Assembly: GCF_902705885.1 (NCBI RefSeq)
Contig: NZ_CACSIP010000001.1
Coordinates: 258,683 to 322,682, forward strand
Reading direction: 5' to 3'
DNA from: Mycolicibacterium austroafricanum
GTDB lineage: Bacteria; Actinomycetota; Actinomycetes; Mycobacteriales; Mycobacteriaceae
DNA length: 64,000 bases
Position 1 is the first letter of the stretch. Each line of letters begins with the position of its first letter. Below are positions 11,672 to 20,590 of this stretch, piece after piece. Made by a program: the position numbers and the translations under genes. The notes under the pieces were generated by a model. It was not told the DNA's origin and searched no databases. It saw only the letters and a list, made by a program, of their open reading frames with translations.

Positions 11672-12092
11672 GTGCCGCCCGGCCGGGCGACACCAGACGC
11701 AATGCGCCGCTGCCGTTCGGTGCCGCGAGGACATCTGCAGAAAAAGTGGGCTGATCCGCGCGCAGATAATCGCCTGTGACCGTGACCGTCTTGACCACCG
11801 AGCCGGTCTCCTCGAAAACGAGCAGACTGCCCGCCGCGTGATAGTCCGCGGAGATCACCGGCTCGCCGACGGTCTTTTCTATGAAAGCCCCGTCGGTGTA
11901 CTCGTTGAACAGGTGGACTTCGTCCCAGCGGAAATCAGTCAGCTCGCGCAGCGGCACCGGTTGGGTTCCGTCCCTGACGGTCGCCAGCTTCGCTTCCAGC
12001 GGATCGTCTTCAGATGTGAAGAACAGGCCGCAGGCCGTCACAACGATGGCGCAGCACACCGCCAGACAAACAGTTCGAAGGAAACGGATCAC
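11664..12092 (-). CDS. small lipoprotein, candidate immunity protein
   Basis: A 142-aa protein with a lipoprotein signal: MIRFLRTVCLAVCCAIVV then lipobox VTAC (Cys21). The remaining 120 residues are acidic and unlike any family I recognise. Its ATG overlaps the stop of the upstream gene by 4 bp (ATGA), so the two are translationally coupled. Because the upstream product looks like a type VII-secreted toxin candidate, a membrane-anchored immunity role is plausible but unproven. It could also be an unrelated surface lipoprotein. The 3' end overlaps the convergent secreted-protein gene. Confidence 0.75.
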   Translation of the reverse strand: MIRFLRTVCLAVCCAIVVTACGLFFTSEDDPLEAKLATVRDGTQPVPLRELTDFRWDEVHLFNEYTDGAFIEKTVGEPVISADYHAAGSLLVFEETGSVVKTVTVTGDYLRADQPTFSADVLAAPNGSGALRLVSPGRAAPN

Positions 12093-13270
12093 GATCCACC
12101 CACACTCGGATACGGCGACGGTAGCGGGGCTCCGGCGCCGGCGGGGCCCGGGGAACTCAGGCTCGAGTCACCGATCGGCAGCGTACTGTCGCTCCACTCG
12201 AGACTTTTCCCGTCCGGCCCGATGACAACCATGTCACCGGAGCTGACGGATTGCTGGACCAGATCGGCCAGTTCTTGGGGCGACGCGTCGGGATTCGCAA
12301 GGGCGATGTCGCGACCCACCTGGTTGTTGTAGAGGTCCATCGACTCACTTGACTGGTAGTTCGCCTCCCGGCCTTCGTGGGCTGCGGTGAACACCGCAGT
12401 CCACTCCTCACCGAACTCCTGCGTCATCAGGGCGCTTCCGTACGCGTGGCGGAACGCATCGGTCTGATTGTCGATCTCACTGCCATTGGGCGGAGGGAAC
12501 CTGGCCTTCGCCGCAGCGGTGGCCTGGTCTCTGATGTCCATCACCGTCGTGATCCGCGTGGGATCGGCCAGCAGCATCTCGATCTCGGTCTGTGTGAGCT
12601 GCTGGGTCGGGATTTCCTCGCCGTTGAGCCAGTCCAGGAATGCCGGGGCGTCGAAATCGTGTGTCCCTCCCGGATCTTCGCGCACCCGGTACTTCTCCAG
12701 GATCTCGTCGAGCCGCCTGCGCTTTTCCTCGTCAGGGGTGGGCGGGGGCGCCTCGGCGGGGCCCTGTTTGAACGTGTGCCCGCCGAGCAACGTGTATTCG
12801 CCTGCCAACCGGTCAATCTCGGCACCCACAAGGTTCAGTTCGGCATTGGACGTCTCGACGATACCTGCGACCTGGCCGAGACCCTTCTCGACGATGGGCA
12901 GCATCATCTGTTCCCCGAGCGCGGTCGGCGGCACCATGGCGGCAGCGGACACCACCCATTGCCGGACCGAATCCAGGTTCTGCCTACCCGCGGTGACGAT
13001 GGCGGCCGAACGGTCGACCTGCGCGGCGAGGTGCTGATCGAGCTCGGCCATGCGGGCGATGACGTTCGCCCGGCCGATGTTGACGGTGCCGTAGGCGTTG
13101 GCAGCCCCACCAGACCAAACCGCATCAGGTTTCGCGGACGACACCTCGGAGTGCAGCCGGGTCAATTGTGGGCTCTGGTCGAATACCACGCCGGGTGCAG
13201 GCGCCCCCTGTCCGAAGGTCTGCCTGGCGTTCGACCATGTCGACAGGAAGGCACCGAGCACGGCGGACAT
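12089..13270 (-). CDS. Esp-like WxG protein with C-terminal DUF6973-like domain, candidate secreted toxin
   Basis: A 393-aa protein in two parts. Residues 1-150 are helical and resemble EspA/EspE-type ESX substrates: FLSTWSNARQTFG, then AVWSGGAANAYGTVN with W52-x-G54, then QWVVSAAAMVPPTALGEQ. A YxxxE sequence (YRVRE) follows in the linker, as in type VII secretion signals. The C-terminal part has NQTDAFRHAYGSALM, TAAHEGREANYQ and SMDLYNNQVGRDI. This RHA..AHE..MDLYNN pattern resembles the DUF6973 domain seen in polymorphic toxins and phage proteins. A Pro/Ser/Gly tail ends the protein. No enzymatic activity can be assigned. The next gene, coupled by 4 bp, encodes a lipoprotein. Confidence 0.72.
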   Translation of the reverse strand: MSAVLGAFLSTWSNARQTFGQGAPAPGVVFDQSPQLTRLHSEVSSAKPDAVWSGGAANAYGTVNIGRANVIARMAELDQHLAAQVDRSAAIVTAGRQNLDSVRQWVVSAAAMVPPTALGEQMMLPIVEKGLGQVAGIVETSNAELNLVGAEIDRLAGEYTLLGGHTFKQGPAEAPPPTPDEEKRRRLDEILEKYRVREDPGGTHDFDAPAFLDWLNGEEIPTQQLTQTEIEMLLADPTRITTVMDIRDQATAAAKARFPPPNGSEIDNQTDAFRHAYGSALMTQEFGEEWTAVFTAAHEGREANYQSSESMDLYNNQVGRDIALANPDASPQELADLVQQSVSSGDMVVIGPDGKSLEWSDSTLPIGDSSLSSPGPAGAGAPLPSPYPSVGGS

Positions 13271-13319
13271 GCGTTCGATTATCTCCCGACCGCATCCGCG
13301 CCGGTGACAGAATTTTCGC

Positions 13320-15497
13320 TCAGCGGGGCAGGCCCAGCAACCGCTCCCCCGCCATCGTCAGCAGGATCTGCTCGGTGCCACCGGCGATCGTCAGGCAGCG
13401 GGTGTTGAGGAAGTCATGCACCGGGCTGTTCTCCACTGCGCCGGCCCCTTCGGAAAGATCCATCCGGAACTCGGCGAGCGCCTGCCGATACCGCACACCG
13501 ATGAGCTTGCGGGCACTGGCCTGCGGCCCGGGATCCCCGCCGCCCACCGCGAGCTGGGCGATGCGCTGGTCGAGCAACGATCCCATCTGGGCGGTGACGA
13601 TCAACGCACCGAGCTGATCCTGTTGCGCGCCATCGGCTTCGAGCGCTGGGTCTTCCCGCACGGCGCGCAGCAGCTCCTCCATCGGGTTGCCCAACGCGGT
13701 GCCCTGCGCCATCGCCACCCGCTCGTTGGCCAGCGTGGTGCGCGCCAACCGCCAGCCGTTGTCGACCTCGCCCACCACCATCTCGTCGGACACGAACACG
13801 TCGTCGAAGAACACCTCGTTGAAGAGCTCGTCGCCGGTGATCTCGCGCAGCGACCGGATCACGATGCCCGGCGACTTCATGTCGATCAGGAAATAGGTGA
13901 TGCCCCTGTGTTTCGGAGCGTCGGGGTTGGTGCGGGCCAGGCAGACGCCCCAGTGCGCGGTCTGCGCGGCTGAGGTCCACACCTTCTGTCCGGTCAGCTT
14001 CCAGCCGGAAACCTTTGCGCCGCTCGCGGTCACGCCGTCGGCGCGCACAGCTTTGGTGCGCAGTGCGGCCAGGTCCGACCCGGCTCCCGGCTCACTGAAC
14101 AGCTGGCACCACTGCAGATCACCGCGCAATGTCGCGGGGACGAACTGCTCGACCTGCTCGGGGCTGCCGTGCTCGAGAATCGTCGGAACCGCCCACCAGC
14201 CGATCACCAGATCGGGACGGGCGATCCCCGCTGCCGCCAACTCCTGGTCGATCAGCAACTGCTCGGCCGGTCCCGCTGCCCGGCCGTAGGGTCGCGGCCA
14301 GTGGGGCGCCAGCAGGCCCGTCTCGGCCAGGACGACCTGTCGCTTCTCCTCGGCGACCGCTGCGACTTCGGCGACCGCAGAAGCAATCTCGGGCCGCAGG
14401 TCGGCCACCGACTCCAGATCGATGTGCAGGTTCCGGCGCACCCCCTGCTGGGTCAACGCTGCCACCCGTCGCAGCCAGCGCGACCGCCCGCCCAGGAACT
14501 GGGAGATGCCGTAGGCACGCCGCAAGTACAGGTGCGCGTCGTGCTCCCAGGTGATCCCGATGCCGCCCAGAACCTGGATGCAATCCTTGGCGTTCGCCTT
14601 GGCGGCCTCGATGCCGACCGAGGCCGCCAGCGCCGCTGCGATGGAGAGCTGTTCATCGTCGTCTTCACTGGCGGCGCGGGCCGCGTCGGCCGCGGCCACC
14701 GAAGCCTGCTCGGAGCGCAGCAGCATCTCGGCGCACATGTGCTTGATCGCCTGGAAGCTCCCGATCGGCTTGCCGAACTGCTCCCGCACCTTGGCGTAGT
14801 CGGTCGCGGTCTCCAGCAGCCACCGGGCCAGGCCCGCCGCCTCGGCGGCCAGCACCGTCGCCGCAAGATCGACGACGCGCTGCGCGGACGCCGTGAGCTC
14901 CTCGGCTGCCGCGTCCTCCAGCACCACCCGCGCCAACGGCCGGGAGAAATCTGTGGCTTTGAGCGGCTCCACCGTCACACCGTCGGCCGCGGCGTCGACG
15001 AGCAGCCAGCGATCACCGGCAGGCAGCAGCAGCACCACGTCAGCTGTGTCCTCGCCGACCCCGAGCACATACGGTGCGCTGCCGGAGACCCGCCCGTCGG
15101 AGTAGGAGAACTCGGCCGTCAGCGCGACGCCGGCGGTGCGCTGACCCGACGCCAGCGCCGCAAGCAGTTCGGCGTGGGTGCCGTCCAGGACCAGTGTGGT
15201 CAGCGCCGTCGTGGCCACCGGGCCGGGCACCATCGCCGCGGCCGACTCGTCGACCATCGCACACAGGTCCGCGACGGTGCCGTCGGCGCCGCCGTGTTCC
15301 TCCGGCAGCGCCACCCCGAAGATCCCCAGCTGCGCCAGCCCGTCGTACGGTGCCCGCCACGCGCCCGGATCGCCTTGTTCCACGTCCCGTGCCGCGTCCA
15401 CCACCGCGGACCCTGCCGCCCAGCTGCGCACCAGCTCGCGGGCGTCCGACTGCTCATCGGAGATGGCCGCCGAGTTCTTCAAAGATCCAGCCGACAC
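13320..15497 (-). CDS. fadE34: two-domain acyl-CoA dehydrogenase (FadE34-like)
   Basis: 725 aa containing two acyl-CoA dehydrogenase modules fused head to tail. The first (about 1-360) ends with the helical C-domain VREQFGKPIGSFQAIKHMCAEM and QVLGGIGITWEHDAHLYLRRA. The second has QLFSEPGAGSDLAALRTKAV, KVWTSAAQTAHWGVCLARTNP, and a C-terminal GGTEQILLTMAGERLLGLPR. Fused FadE proteins of this kind act on CoA thioesters of sterol side-chain or bile-acid-type intermediates in mycobacteria. A perfect KstR palindrome lies 44 bp upstream of the start, so cholesterol control is likely. Position beside kstR matches Rv3573c. Confidence 0.9.
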   Translation of the reverse strand: MSAGSLKNSAAISDEQSDARELVRSWAAGSAVVDAARDVEQGDPGAWRAPYDGLAQLGIFGVALPEEHGGADGTVADLCAMVDESAAAMVPGPVATTALTTLVLDGTHAELLAALASGQRTAGVALTAEFSYSDGRVSGSAPYVLGVGEDTADVVLLLPAGDRWLLVDAAADGVTVEPLKATDFSRPLARVVLEDAAAEELTASAQRVVDLAATVLAAEAAGLARWLLETATDYAKVREQFGKPIGSFQAIKHMCAEMLLRSEQASVAAADAARAASEDDDEQLSIAAALAASVGIEAAKANAKDCIQVLGGIGITWEHDAHLYLRRAYGISQFLGGRSRWLRRVAALTQQGVRRNLHIDLESVADLRPEIASAVAEVAAVAEEKRQVVLAETGLLAPHWPRPYGRAAGPAEQLLIDQELAAAGIARPDLVIGWWAVPTILEHGSPEQVEQFVPATLRGDLQWCQLFSEPGAGSDLAALRTKAVRADGVTASGAKVSGWKLTGQKVWTSAAQTAHWGVCLARTNPDAPKHRGITYFLIDMKSPGIVIRSLREITGDELFNEVFFDDVFVSDEMVVGEVDNGWRLARTTLANERVAMAQGTALGNPMEELLRAVREDPALEADGAQQDQLGALIVTAQMGSLLDQRIAQLAVGGGDPGPQASARKLIGVRYRQALAEFRMDLSEGAGAVENSPVHDFLNTRCLTIAGGTEQILLTMAGERLLGLPR

Positions 15498-15540
15498 CGG
15501 GACTCCTAAGCGTTTGGGGGGAGAAGACGGTGCTTCCCAC

Positions 15541-15554
15541 TAGAACGTGTTCTA
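15541..15554. promoter_or_regulatory. KstR operator, perfect palindrome
   Basis: TAGAACGTGTTCTA is a perfect 14-bp palindrome and meets the KstR consensus throughout. It lies between fadE34 and kstR, 44 bp upstream of fadE34 and 140 bp upstream of kstR, so it could serve both genes. Confidence 0.88.
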
Positions 15555-15694
15555 ATAGTGCCAGCGTTCGACCGTCAAGTCGACCGTCATCGCAGCAGGC
15601 AGGACGGTGTCTACATGGCACTGAGGTGAGAAGTTGGGGGCCGGTATGCGTATCGTTTTCCGCGAGACCGCATCACGAAGGAGACGCTCGTCGC

Positions 15695-16393
15695 ATGTCT
15701 GGGACGTCTGAGTTGTCAGCCGGCGCCTCGCCGACGCCGGCGCGTGCCGCCGGATCTGACTCGCGCCCGCGTCAGGTGCTGAACGTGGCGGTGCTGGCCG
15801 AGTCCGAGCTGGGGTCCGAAGCGCAGCGCGAGCGCCGAAAGCGCATCCTGGACGCCACCTTGGCGATCGCGTCGAAGGGTGGTTACGAGGCCGTCCAGAT
15901 GCGGGCCGTGGCTGAACGCGCGGACGTCGCAGTGGGAACGCTGTACCGGTACTTCCCGTCGAAGGTCCATCTGCTGGTGTCTGCGCTGGGCCGGGAGTTC
16001 GAGCGCATCGACGCCAAGACCGACAGGGCGGCACTGTCGGCGGGTGCCACCGCCTACCAGCGGCTGAACATCATGGTCGGCAAACTCAACCGGGCGATGC
16101 AGCGCAACCCGCTGCTCACCGAGGCGATGACGCGGGCGTTCGTCTTCGCCGACGCCTCGGCAGCCGGCGAGGTCGATCACGTCGGCAAGCTGATGGACTC
16201 GATGTTCGCGCGCGCGATGAGCGACGGTGAGCCCACCGAGGATCAGTACCACATCGCCCGGGTGATCTCGGATGTGTGGCTATCGAATCTGCTGGCCTGG
16301 CTGACGCGGCGCGCCTCGGCCACCGACGTCAGCAAGCGGCTGGATCTGACCGTGCGGCTGCTCATCGGAGACGGCGACCAGCCTAAGATCTGA
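15695..16393 (+). CDS. kstR: TetR-family repressor of cholesterol catabolism
   Basis: About 232 aa. The TetR helix-turn-helix is clear (RRKRILDATLAIASKGGYEAVQMRAVAERADVAVGTLYRYFPSKVHLL). The ligand-binding half has KLNRAMQRNPLLTEAMTRAFVFAD and DQYHIARVISDVWLSNLLAWL, almost identical to what I recall of mycobacterial KstR. The ATG at 15695 follows GAAGGAG and adds about 30 disordered residues before the conserved AVLAESELGSEAQRERRKR, so the true start could be slightly later. KstR represses hsa, ksh and fadE genes until CoA-linked cholesterol metabolites bind. Confidence 0.94.
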   Translation: MSGTSELSAGASPTPARAAGSDSRPRQVLNVAVLAESELGSEAQRERRKRILDATLAIASKGGYEAVQMRAVAERADVAVGTLYRYFPSKVHLLVSALGREFERIDAKTDRAALSAGATAYQRLNIMVGKLNRAMQRNPLLTEAMTRAFVFADASAAGEVDHVGKLMDSMFARAMSDGEPTEDQYHIARVISDVWLSNLLAWLTRRASATDVSKRLDLTVRLLIGDGDQPKI

Positions 16394-16396
16394 CGG

Positions 16397-17176
16397 GTGA
16401 GCGACGTCCCGCCCGAGCTGACGACCGCACTCGACGAAGCGGCATCCAGTGCGCGGCTGCTGGTCACCTCCGACTTCGACGGGACCCTGTCGCCGATCGT
16501 CAACAACCCGGCCGACGCCCGGCCGCTCCCGCACGCCGGCCAGGCCCTGATCGAACTCGCCGACCTGCCCGCGACCGCCGCCGCGTTGATCTCCGGGCGG
16601 GCGCTGCGCGACCTGCGGACGTTGTCGTCGATGCCGCCGACGGTGCAGTTGGTCGGCAGCCACGGCGCAGAGTTCGATTCGGGTTTCTCCCACGACATCG
16701 ACCAGGACCTGTTGCAGCAGATCACCGACGCGTTGAACTCCATCGCGTCGGGCCGGCCCGGTGTCACGGTCGAAACGAAGCCGGCCAGCGTGGCACTGCA
16801 CGTCCGCAACGCCTCGGAATCCGACGGCGACGGGGCGCTGCGTGAGGCGCGCGCAGCGTCCGAGGCCTGGGAGGCACATGCGACCGCGGGCAAAGCGGTG
16901 CTGGAGTTCGCGGTGATCTCCACCGACAAGGGGGAGGCGATCGACATCCTGCGCGATCAGCACTCCGCGACTTCCGTGGTGTTCTTCGGCGACGACGTCA
17001 CCGACGAGAAGGCGTTCCGGCGGCTCCGTGACGCGGACATCGGGGTGAAGGTCGGGCCGGGGGAAACGTTGGCCCGGTACCGCATCGGCTCACCGGAGGA
17101 CGTCGCGACGGCGCTGCGTCAGCTCCTCGACGCCCGCCGCCGTTTGTCAGATCAGCAATCTCCGTTGGCGTTCTGA
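16397..17176 (+). CDS. otsB: trehalose-6-phosphate phosphatase-like HAD hydrolase
   Basis: A 259-aa HAD-superfamily phosphatase of the trehalose-phosphatase type. Motif I is SDFDGTLSPIV near residue 27 with both catalytic Asp residues; motif II is ISGRALRDL; the late motif is FFGDDVTDEKAFRRL. OtsB converts trehalose-6-phosphate to trehalose. The GTG at 16397 lies 3 bp after the kstR stop, so both are probably one transcript. No otsA is adjacent. A second trehalose phosphatase elsewhere in the genome would be usual for mycobacteria, so this may be a paralogue with a different physiological role. Confidence 0.85.
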   Translation: MSDVPPELTTALDEAASSARLLVTSDFDGTLSPIVNNPADARPLPHAGQALIELADLPATAAALISGRALRDLRTLSSMPPTVQLVGSHGAEFDSGFSHDIDQDLLQQITDALNSIASGRPGVTVETKPASVALHVRNASESDGDGALREARAASEAWEAHATAGKAVLEFAVISTDKGEAIDILRDQHSATSVVFFGDDVTDEKAFRRLRDADIGVKVGPGETLARYRIGSPEDVATALRQLLDARRRLSDQQSPLAF

Positions 17177-17200
17177 CGAAGACAGGCCAAGCTTGTCTGC

Positions 17201-17836
17201 ATGACAGGTTCTTCGGATGCCGCGAATGCCCTTGCGGACGAATGGGATGAGCGGTACACCTCACTCGCAGCGGAGATTCCCGATGGCGCACCCAGTGCGG
17301 TGTTGATGGCCGTGGCTGGTGAGCTGGCGCCGGGACGGGCGCTCGAGATCGGCTGTGGTGTCGGCGCCGACGCTGTCTGGCTTGCCGGCCAGGGGTGGGA
17401 AGTGACGGCGCTCGACGTGTCCCGAGTGGCGTTGGAACGCGCTCGATCCAGGGGCCGGCAAGCCGGTGTCCACGTGCAGTGGGTGTGCGCCCGCCTCGAG
17501 GACGCCGAGCTCTCCGGAGCTGGTTTCGACCTGGTGACGGCGCACTATCCGGCCCTACGGCACTCACCGGGGCACGACGCGCAGAAGGCGCTGCTGGCGG
17601 CCGTGGCGCCCGGAGGCACGCTACTGGTCGTGCACCACGCCGACATCGATGTGGAGAAGGCAAGATCGTATGGCTTCGACCCGGCCGACTATCTGAGCCA
17701 CGATGACGTCGCTGCCATGCTGGGCGACGAATGGGACATCAGCATCCAAAGACGCCGGCCACGCGAAGAACCCGCCGGACTGGATGGTCAACACACCCAT
17801 GACGACGTGGTGCGTGCGCTACGCAGGCGGACCTGA
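17201..17836 (+). CDS. class I SAM-dependent methyltransferase
   Basis: A 211-aa methyltransferase-fold protein. Motif I is ALEIGCGVGADAVWLAGQG around residue 50, followed by the acidic ribose-binding end of strand 2 in VTALDVS, and motif II-like FDLVTAHYPAL. The compact form with a short N-terminus (WDERYTS) resembles small-molecule (thiopurine or tellurite type) methyltransferases. The substrate is unknown. It lies 24 bp after otsB on the same strand and its 3' end overlaps that of the convergent LacI gene by 18 bp. Confidence 0.8.
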   Translation: MTGSSDAANALADEWDERYTSLAAEIPDGAPSAVLMAVAGELAPGRALEIGCGVGADAVWLAGQGWEVTALDVSRVALERARSRGRQAGVHVQWVCARLEDAELSGAGFDLVTAHYPALRHSPGHDAQKALLAAVAPGGTLLVVHHADIDVEKARSYGFDPADYLSHDDVAAMLGDEWDISIQRRRPREEPAGLDGQHTHDDVVRALRRRT

Positions 17837-18919
17837 CGTGCGGCCGCGGACCAACTCAGTCTCGAGCACCTCGATGACCGGCAGACCCGATCTCGGCGGG
17901 TTGTGCAGCAGCTCTCCGGCGCGGCGCCCCTTTTCGACGCCGGGCTGCACGACGGTCGTCAGGCCACGCTGCAGCGCGTCGGGCACCCCGTCGAAACCGG
18001 TCACGGTCATCTGACCGGGCACGTAGATCCCGCGGGCGCGCAGATGGTCCATCGCGGACAGCGCGAGCACGTCTGCCGTGCAGATCAGCGCCGTCATCCG
18101 TGGGTTGGCCTCCAGCGCGACCTCGGCGCCGACACCACCCGACGTGGTGTGGTGCTCGTAGCTCTCGACGACGGTCAGCGACTCCGGATCCAGTCCGGCC
18201 GCGGACATCGCGTCGTAGACGCCCCGGATGCGCTCGCTCTGGACGTGGAAGTGCGGCGTCTGAACCCGCTCGGGATCCGCCACCGCAGGACTCGGCCCGC
18301 CGTGGGGCCAGTCACGGCCCAGTCGCATCGTCAGCAGGCCGATCTCGCGGTGGCCCAGTTCGATGACGTGTTCGGCCAACCCGCGCATGCCGGCGCGGTC
18401 GTCGATGCCCACCCGAGAGGCGCCGGGGACGTCCTTGGGCTGGTCGACGACGACGACGGGCAGCTGCCGCTGCAACACCGCGGGCAGATAGGGGTCATCG
18501 TCGGAGGCCGAGTAGACGACGAAGCCGTCGACGCCGGCGGACAACACCGCCGCCGAGCCTTCGGGGACGCTGCGGTTCGGGCCGACCGCGACCAGAAGCA
18601 GGCCCTGACCGACCGCCTCGCACGATTCGGCAAGGCCTGCAACAAAATCCAGCGCGGCCGGATCGCTGAACGAGTAGTTCAGCGGTTCGGTGATCACCAG
18701 CCCCACCGCCCCGGCCTTGCGGGTGCGCAGGGACCGTGCCACCGGATCCGGGCCCGGATAGCCGAGCCGCTTGGCGGTGGACAGCACCCGTTCGCGCAAC
18801 TCGGCCGACAATTGATCGGGCCGGTTGTAGGCGTTGGAGACGGTGGTGCGCGAAACCTTGAGCTCAGCGGCCAGGGAGGCCAGGGTCGCGCGCCGCCGCG
18901 GCGTCGGACTCCTGGACAT
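17819..18919 (-). CDS. LacI-family transcriptional regulator (Rv3575c-like)
   Basis: About 366 aa. The N-terminal LacI helix-turn-helix is ATLASLAAELKVSRTTVSNAYNRPDQLS, followed by the hinge RLGYPGPDPVARSLR and a periplasmic-binding-protein-like effector domain (GAVGLVITEPLNYSF, then ELGHREIGLLT, then VTGFDGVPDA). The start at 18919 lies 56 bp inside the end of znuB, so the gene is probably read through from the znu operon. LacI proteins sense sugars or nucleosides in general; here the ligand is unknown. Position after kstR corresponds to Rv3575c, so this gene marks the left border of the zinc island. Confidence 0.86.
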   Translation of the reverse strand: MSRSPTPRRRATLASLAAELKVSRTTVSNAYNRPDQLSAELRERVLSTAKRLGYPGPDPVARSLRTRKAGAVGLVITEPLNYSFSDPAALDFVAGLAESCEAVGQGLLLVAVGPNRSVPEGSAAVLSAGVDGFVVYSASDDDPYLPAVLQRQLPVVVVDQPKDVPGASRVGIDDRAGMRGLAEHVIELGHREIGLLTMRLGRDWPHGGPSPAVADPERVQTPHFHVQSERIRGVYDAMSAAGLDPESLTVVESYEHHTTSGGVGAEVALEANPRMTALICTADVLALSAMDHLRARGIYVPGQMTVTGFDGVPDALQRGLTTVVQPGVEKGRRAGELLHNPPRSGLPVIEVLETELVRGRTSGPPA

Positions 18920-19808
18920 GCACGTTGACGTTAGTGGACCGGCGGGACTGTGCCGAGGACCTGGCCCTCCGGCGCGGCACCCGGCTCCCCGCCCAGACCA
19001 CCAGCCACACGCCACACGCGATCGTCACGATCACGAAACTGGGCGGCAGGTTGAACATCGCCGACACGGTCAGACCGAGCCATACCGAGACCAGCCCGAT
19101 CGCCGCGGAGACCGCCATCGCGAGGATCGGGCGCGCCGTCACGATCAGCGCTGCCGCGGCGGGCGTGACGACGAGGGCGAACAGCAGCAGGGTGCCCACC
19201 GCCTGCACCGCCATGGTGACGGTGATCCCCAGCAGCACCATGAACACGATCGACAACCCGCGTACCGGAACGCCTTTGGCTTCGGCGACCTGACTGTTGA
19301 CCGACGTGAACAACAGGGGCCGGTAGATGAAGGCGATACAGGCGGTCAACACCACCAGCAGTCCGAGGAATCCCAGTAGCTGGTTGGTGGTGATCGCCAG
19401 CAGATTTCCGAACAGCACGTTGGTCAACGTGGACGAGTTGCGGGTGGCCAACGAGTTGAAGAACAACCCCAGACCGGTCGCGAAGGCCAGCACCGTCCCC
19501 GTGGCGACGTCACGGTCGGTGGCCCGTTTGCCCAAGGCTCCGATCACCAGCGCGCCGCCGACGCAGAACACTCCCAGCCCGACCGCGGCAGGCACCCCGA
19601 GCAGCACCGCCCCCGTCGCTCCGGGCAGGCCGATATGCGCCAACGCATGCGCCGCGAAGGACGAGTTGCGCACGATGATGAAGTAACCCATCAGCCCTGC
19701 CGCCAGCGCCACGATGGTGCCGCCCAACCACGCATTGCGCATGAAAGACGAGCTCAGAATCTGCATCCAGTTGTCCTGATAGCCCATCGCGACGATGGTC
19801 TGCGTCAT
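18864..19808 (-). CDS. znuB: zinc ABC transporter permease
   Basis: About 314 aa with some eight hydrophobic segments, an ABC-3 family permease. Typical stretches are MRNAWLGGTIVALAAGLMGYFIIVRNSSFAAHALAHIG and VQAVGTLLLFALVVTPAAAAL. The C-terminal 40 residues are basic then polar and cytoplasmic. The ATG at 19808 shares its first base with the end of the ATPase stop codon (TGATG), showing coupled translation. A much longer frame upstream is a shadow of the ATPase gene. With the binding protein and ATPase it forms a ZnuABC importer, and the promoter carries a Zur-type box. Confidence 0.9.
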   Translation of the reverse strand: MTQTIVAMGYQDNWMQILSSSFMRNAWLGGTIVALAAGLMGYFIIVRNSSFAAHALAHIGLPGATGAVLLGVPAAVGLGVFCVGGALVIGALGKRATDRDVATGTVLAFATGLGLFFNSLATRNSSTLTNVLFGNLLAITTNQLLGFLGLLVVLTACIAFIYRPLLFTSVNSQVAEAKGVPVRGLSIVFMVLLGITVTMAVQAVGTLLLFALVVTPAAAALIVTARPILAMAVSAAIGLVSVWLGLTVSAMFNLPPSFVIVTIACGVWLVVWAGSRVPRRRARSSAQSRRSTNVNVHVQESDAAAARDPGLPGR

Positions 19809-20590
19809 CACACACTCCGCATGTAGAGATCCCCCTGCAAGGTGTGCGCGACCTTGATCGGCGTGCCGTACATGTGGGTGAGGAGTTCGGAATCGACCAC
19901 CTGGTCGATCGCGGCGTGGTGGGCGTGCCCGTCCAGCAGGTAGATTGCGCTGTCCAGGATCGCGAGCAGCGGGTTCAGGTCGTGTGCCACGACGAGGATG
20001 GTCACCCCGAGTTCGCGCTTGAGACGCGCCAGGACGGCGACGATCTCGTGCTGATTGCGTAGGTCCAGCGACGCCAGTGGCTCGTCGAGGATCAGCATCC
20101 TCGGGTGCGCGACCAGTGCGCTGGCCAGCGCGATCCGCTGGCGCTGACCGCCGGAGAGTTCCGAGAGTCGGCGATCCGCGAGGTCGGTGGCATCGACCCA
20201 GCCCAGCGCCTCGTCGACCCGCCGGCGATCGGCCGCGCTCGGGCGGCCGAACCCCCACCGGCGGCCCGTCAGCCCCAGCAGAACCGCGTCCCGGCCGCGT
20301 ATCGCTTCACTTGAAATGGCGTCGTAATGCTGTGGCACATAGCCGATCTCGTTGTTCAGCACGCCGGGACGCTCCCCGTGGACGCGCACCGTTCCCTTAG
20401 CGACGGGCACCAGCCCGAGGATCACCTTGAGCAGAGTCGTCTTGCCCGCGCCGTTGGAGCCGATGACTGCGACGAAGCGGCCGGCGTCGACCTGCAGAGT
20501 CGAATCCGACCAGATCGTCCGCCCACCGCGGACCACGCTGACGTCGTCGAACGTCAGCGCGGGTTCGGCTCCGGACTCATACAGGGACAC
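19808..20590 (-). CDS. znuC: zinc ABC transporter ATP-binding protein
   Basis: A 260-aa ABC ATPase from a GTG start. Walker A is GSNGAGKTT near residue 44, the Q-loop is YVPQHYD, the signature is LSGGQRQR, Walker B is MLILDEPLASLD and the switch His lies in VVAHDL. The C-terminal extension ends HTLQGDLYMRSV. The start overlaps the znuA stop by 14 bp and the stop touches the znuB start, making a tight three-gene operon znuA-znuC-znuB. The ATPase would energise zinc import across the inner membrane. Confidence 0.9.
   Translation of the reverse strand: MSLYESGAEPALTFDDVSVVRGGRTIWSDSTLQVDAGRFVAVIGSNGAGKTTLLKVILGLVPVAKGTVRVHGERPGVLNNEIGYVPQHYDAISSEAIRGRDAVLLGLTGRRWGFGRPSAADRRRVDEALGWVDATDLADRRLSELSGGQRQRIALASALVAHPRMLILDEPLASLDLRNQHEIVAVLARLKRELGVTILVVAHDLNPLLAILDSAIYLLDGHAHHAAIDQVVDSELLTHMYGTPIKVAHTLQGDLYMRSV

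Noticed and set aside
12377..13408. 343-codon plus-strand frame opposite the Esp-like gene
   Set aside because: No recognisable domain and no ribosome-binding site; antisense shadow.
14169..15509. 446-codon plus-strand frame opposite fadE34
   Set aside because: Shadow frame; fadE34 on the other strand has full domain conservation.
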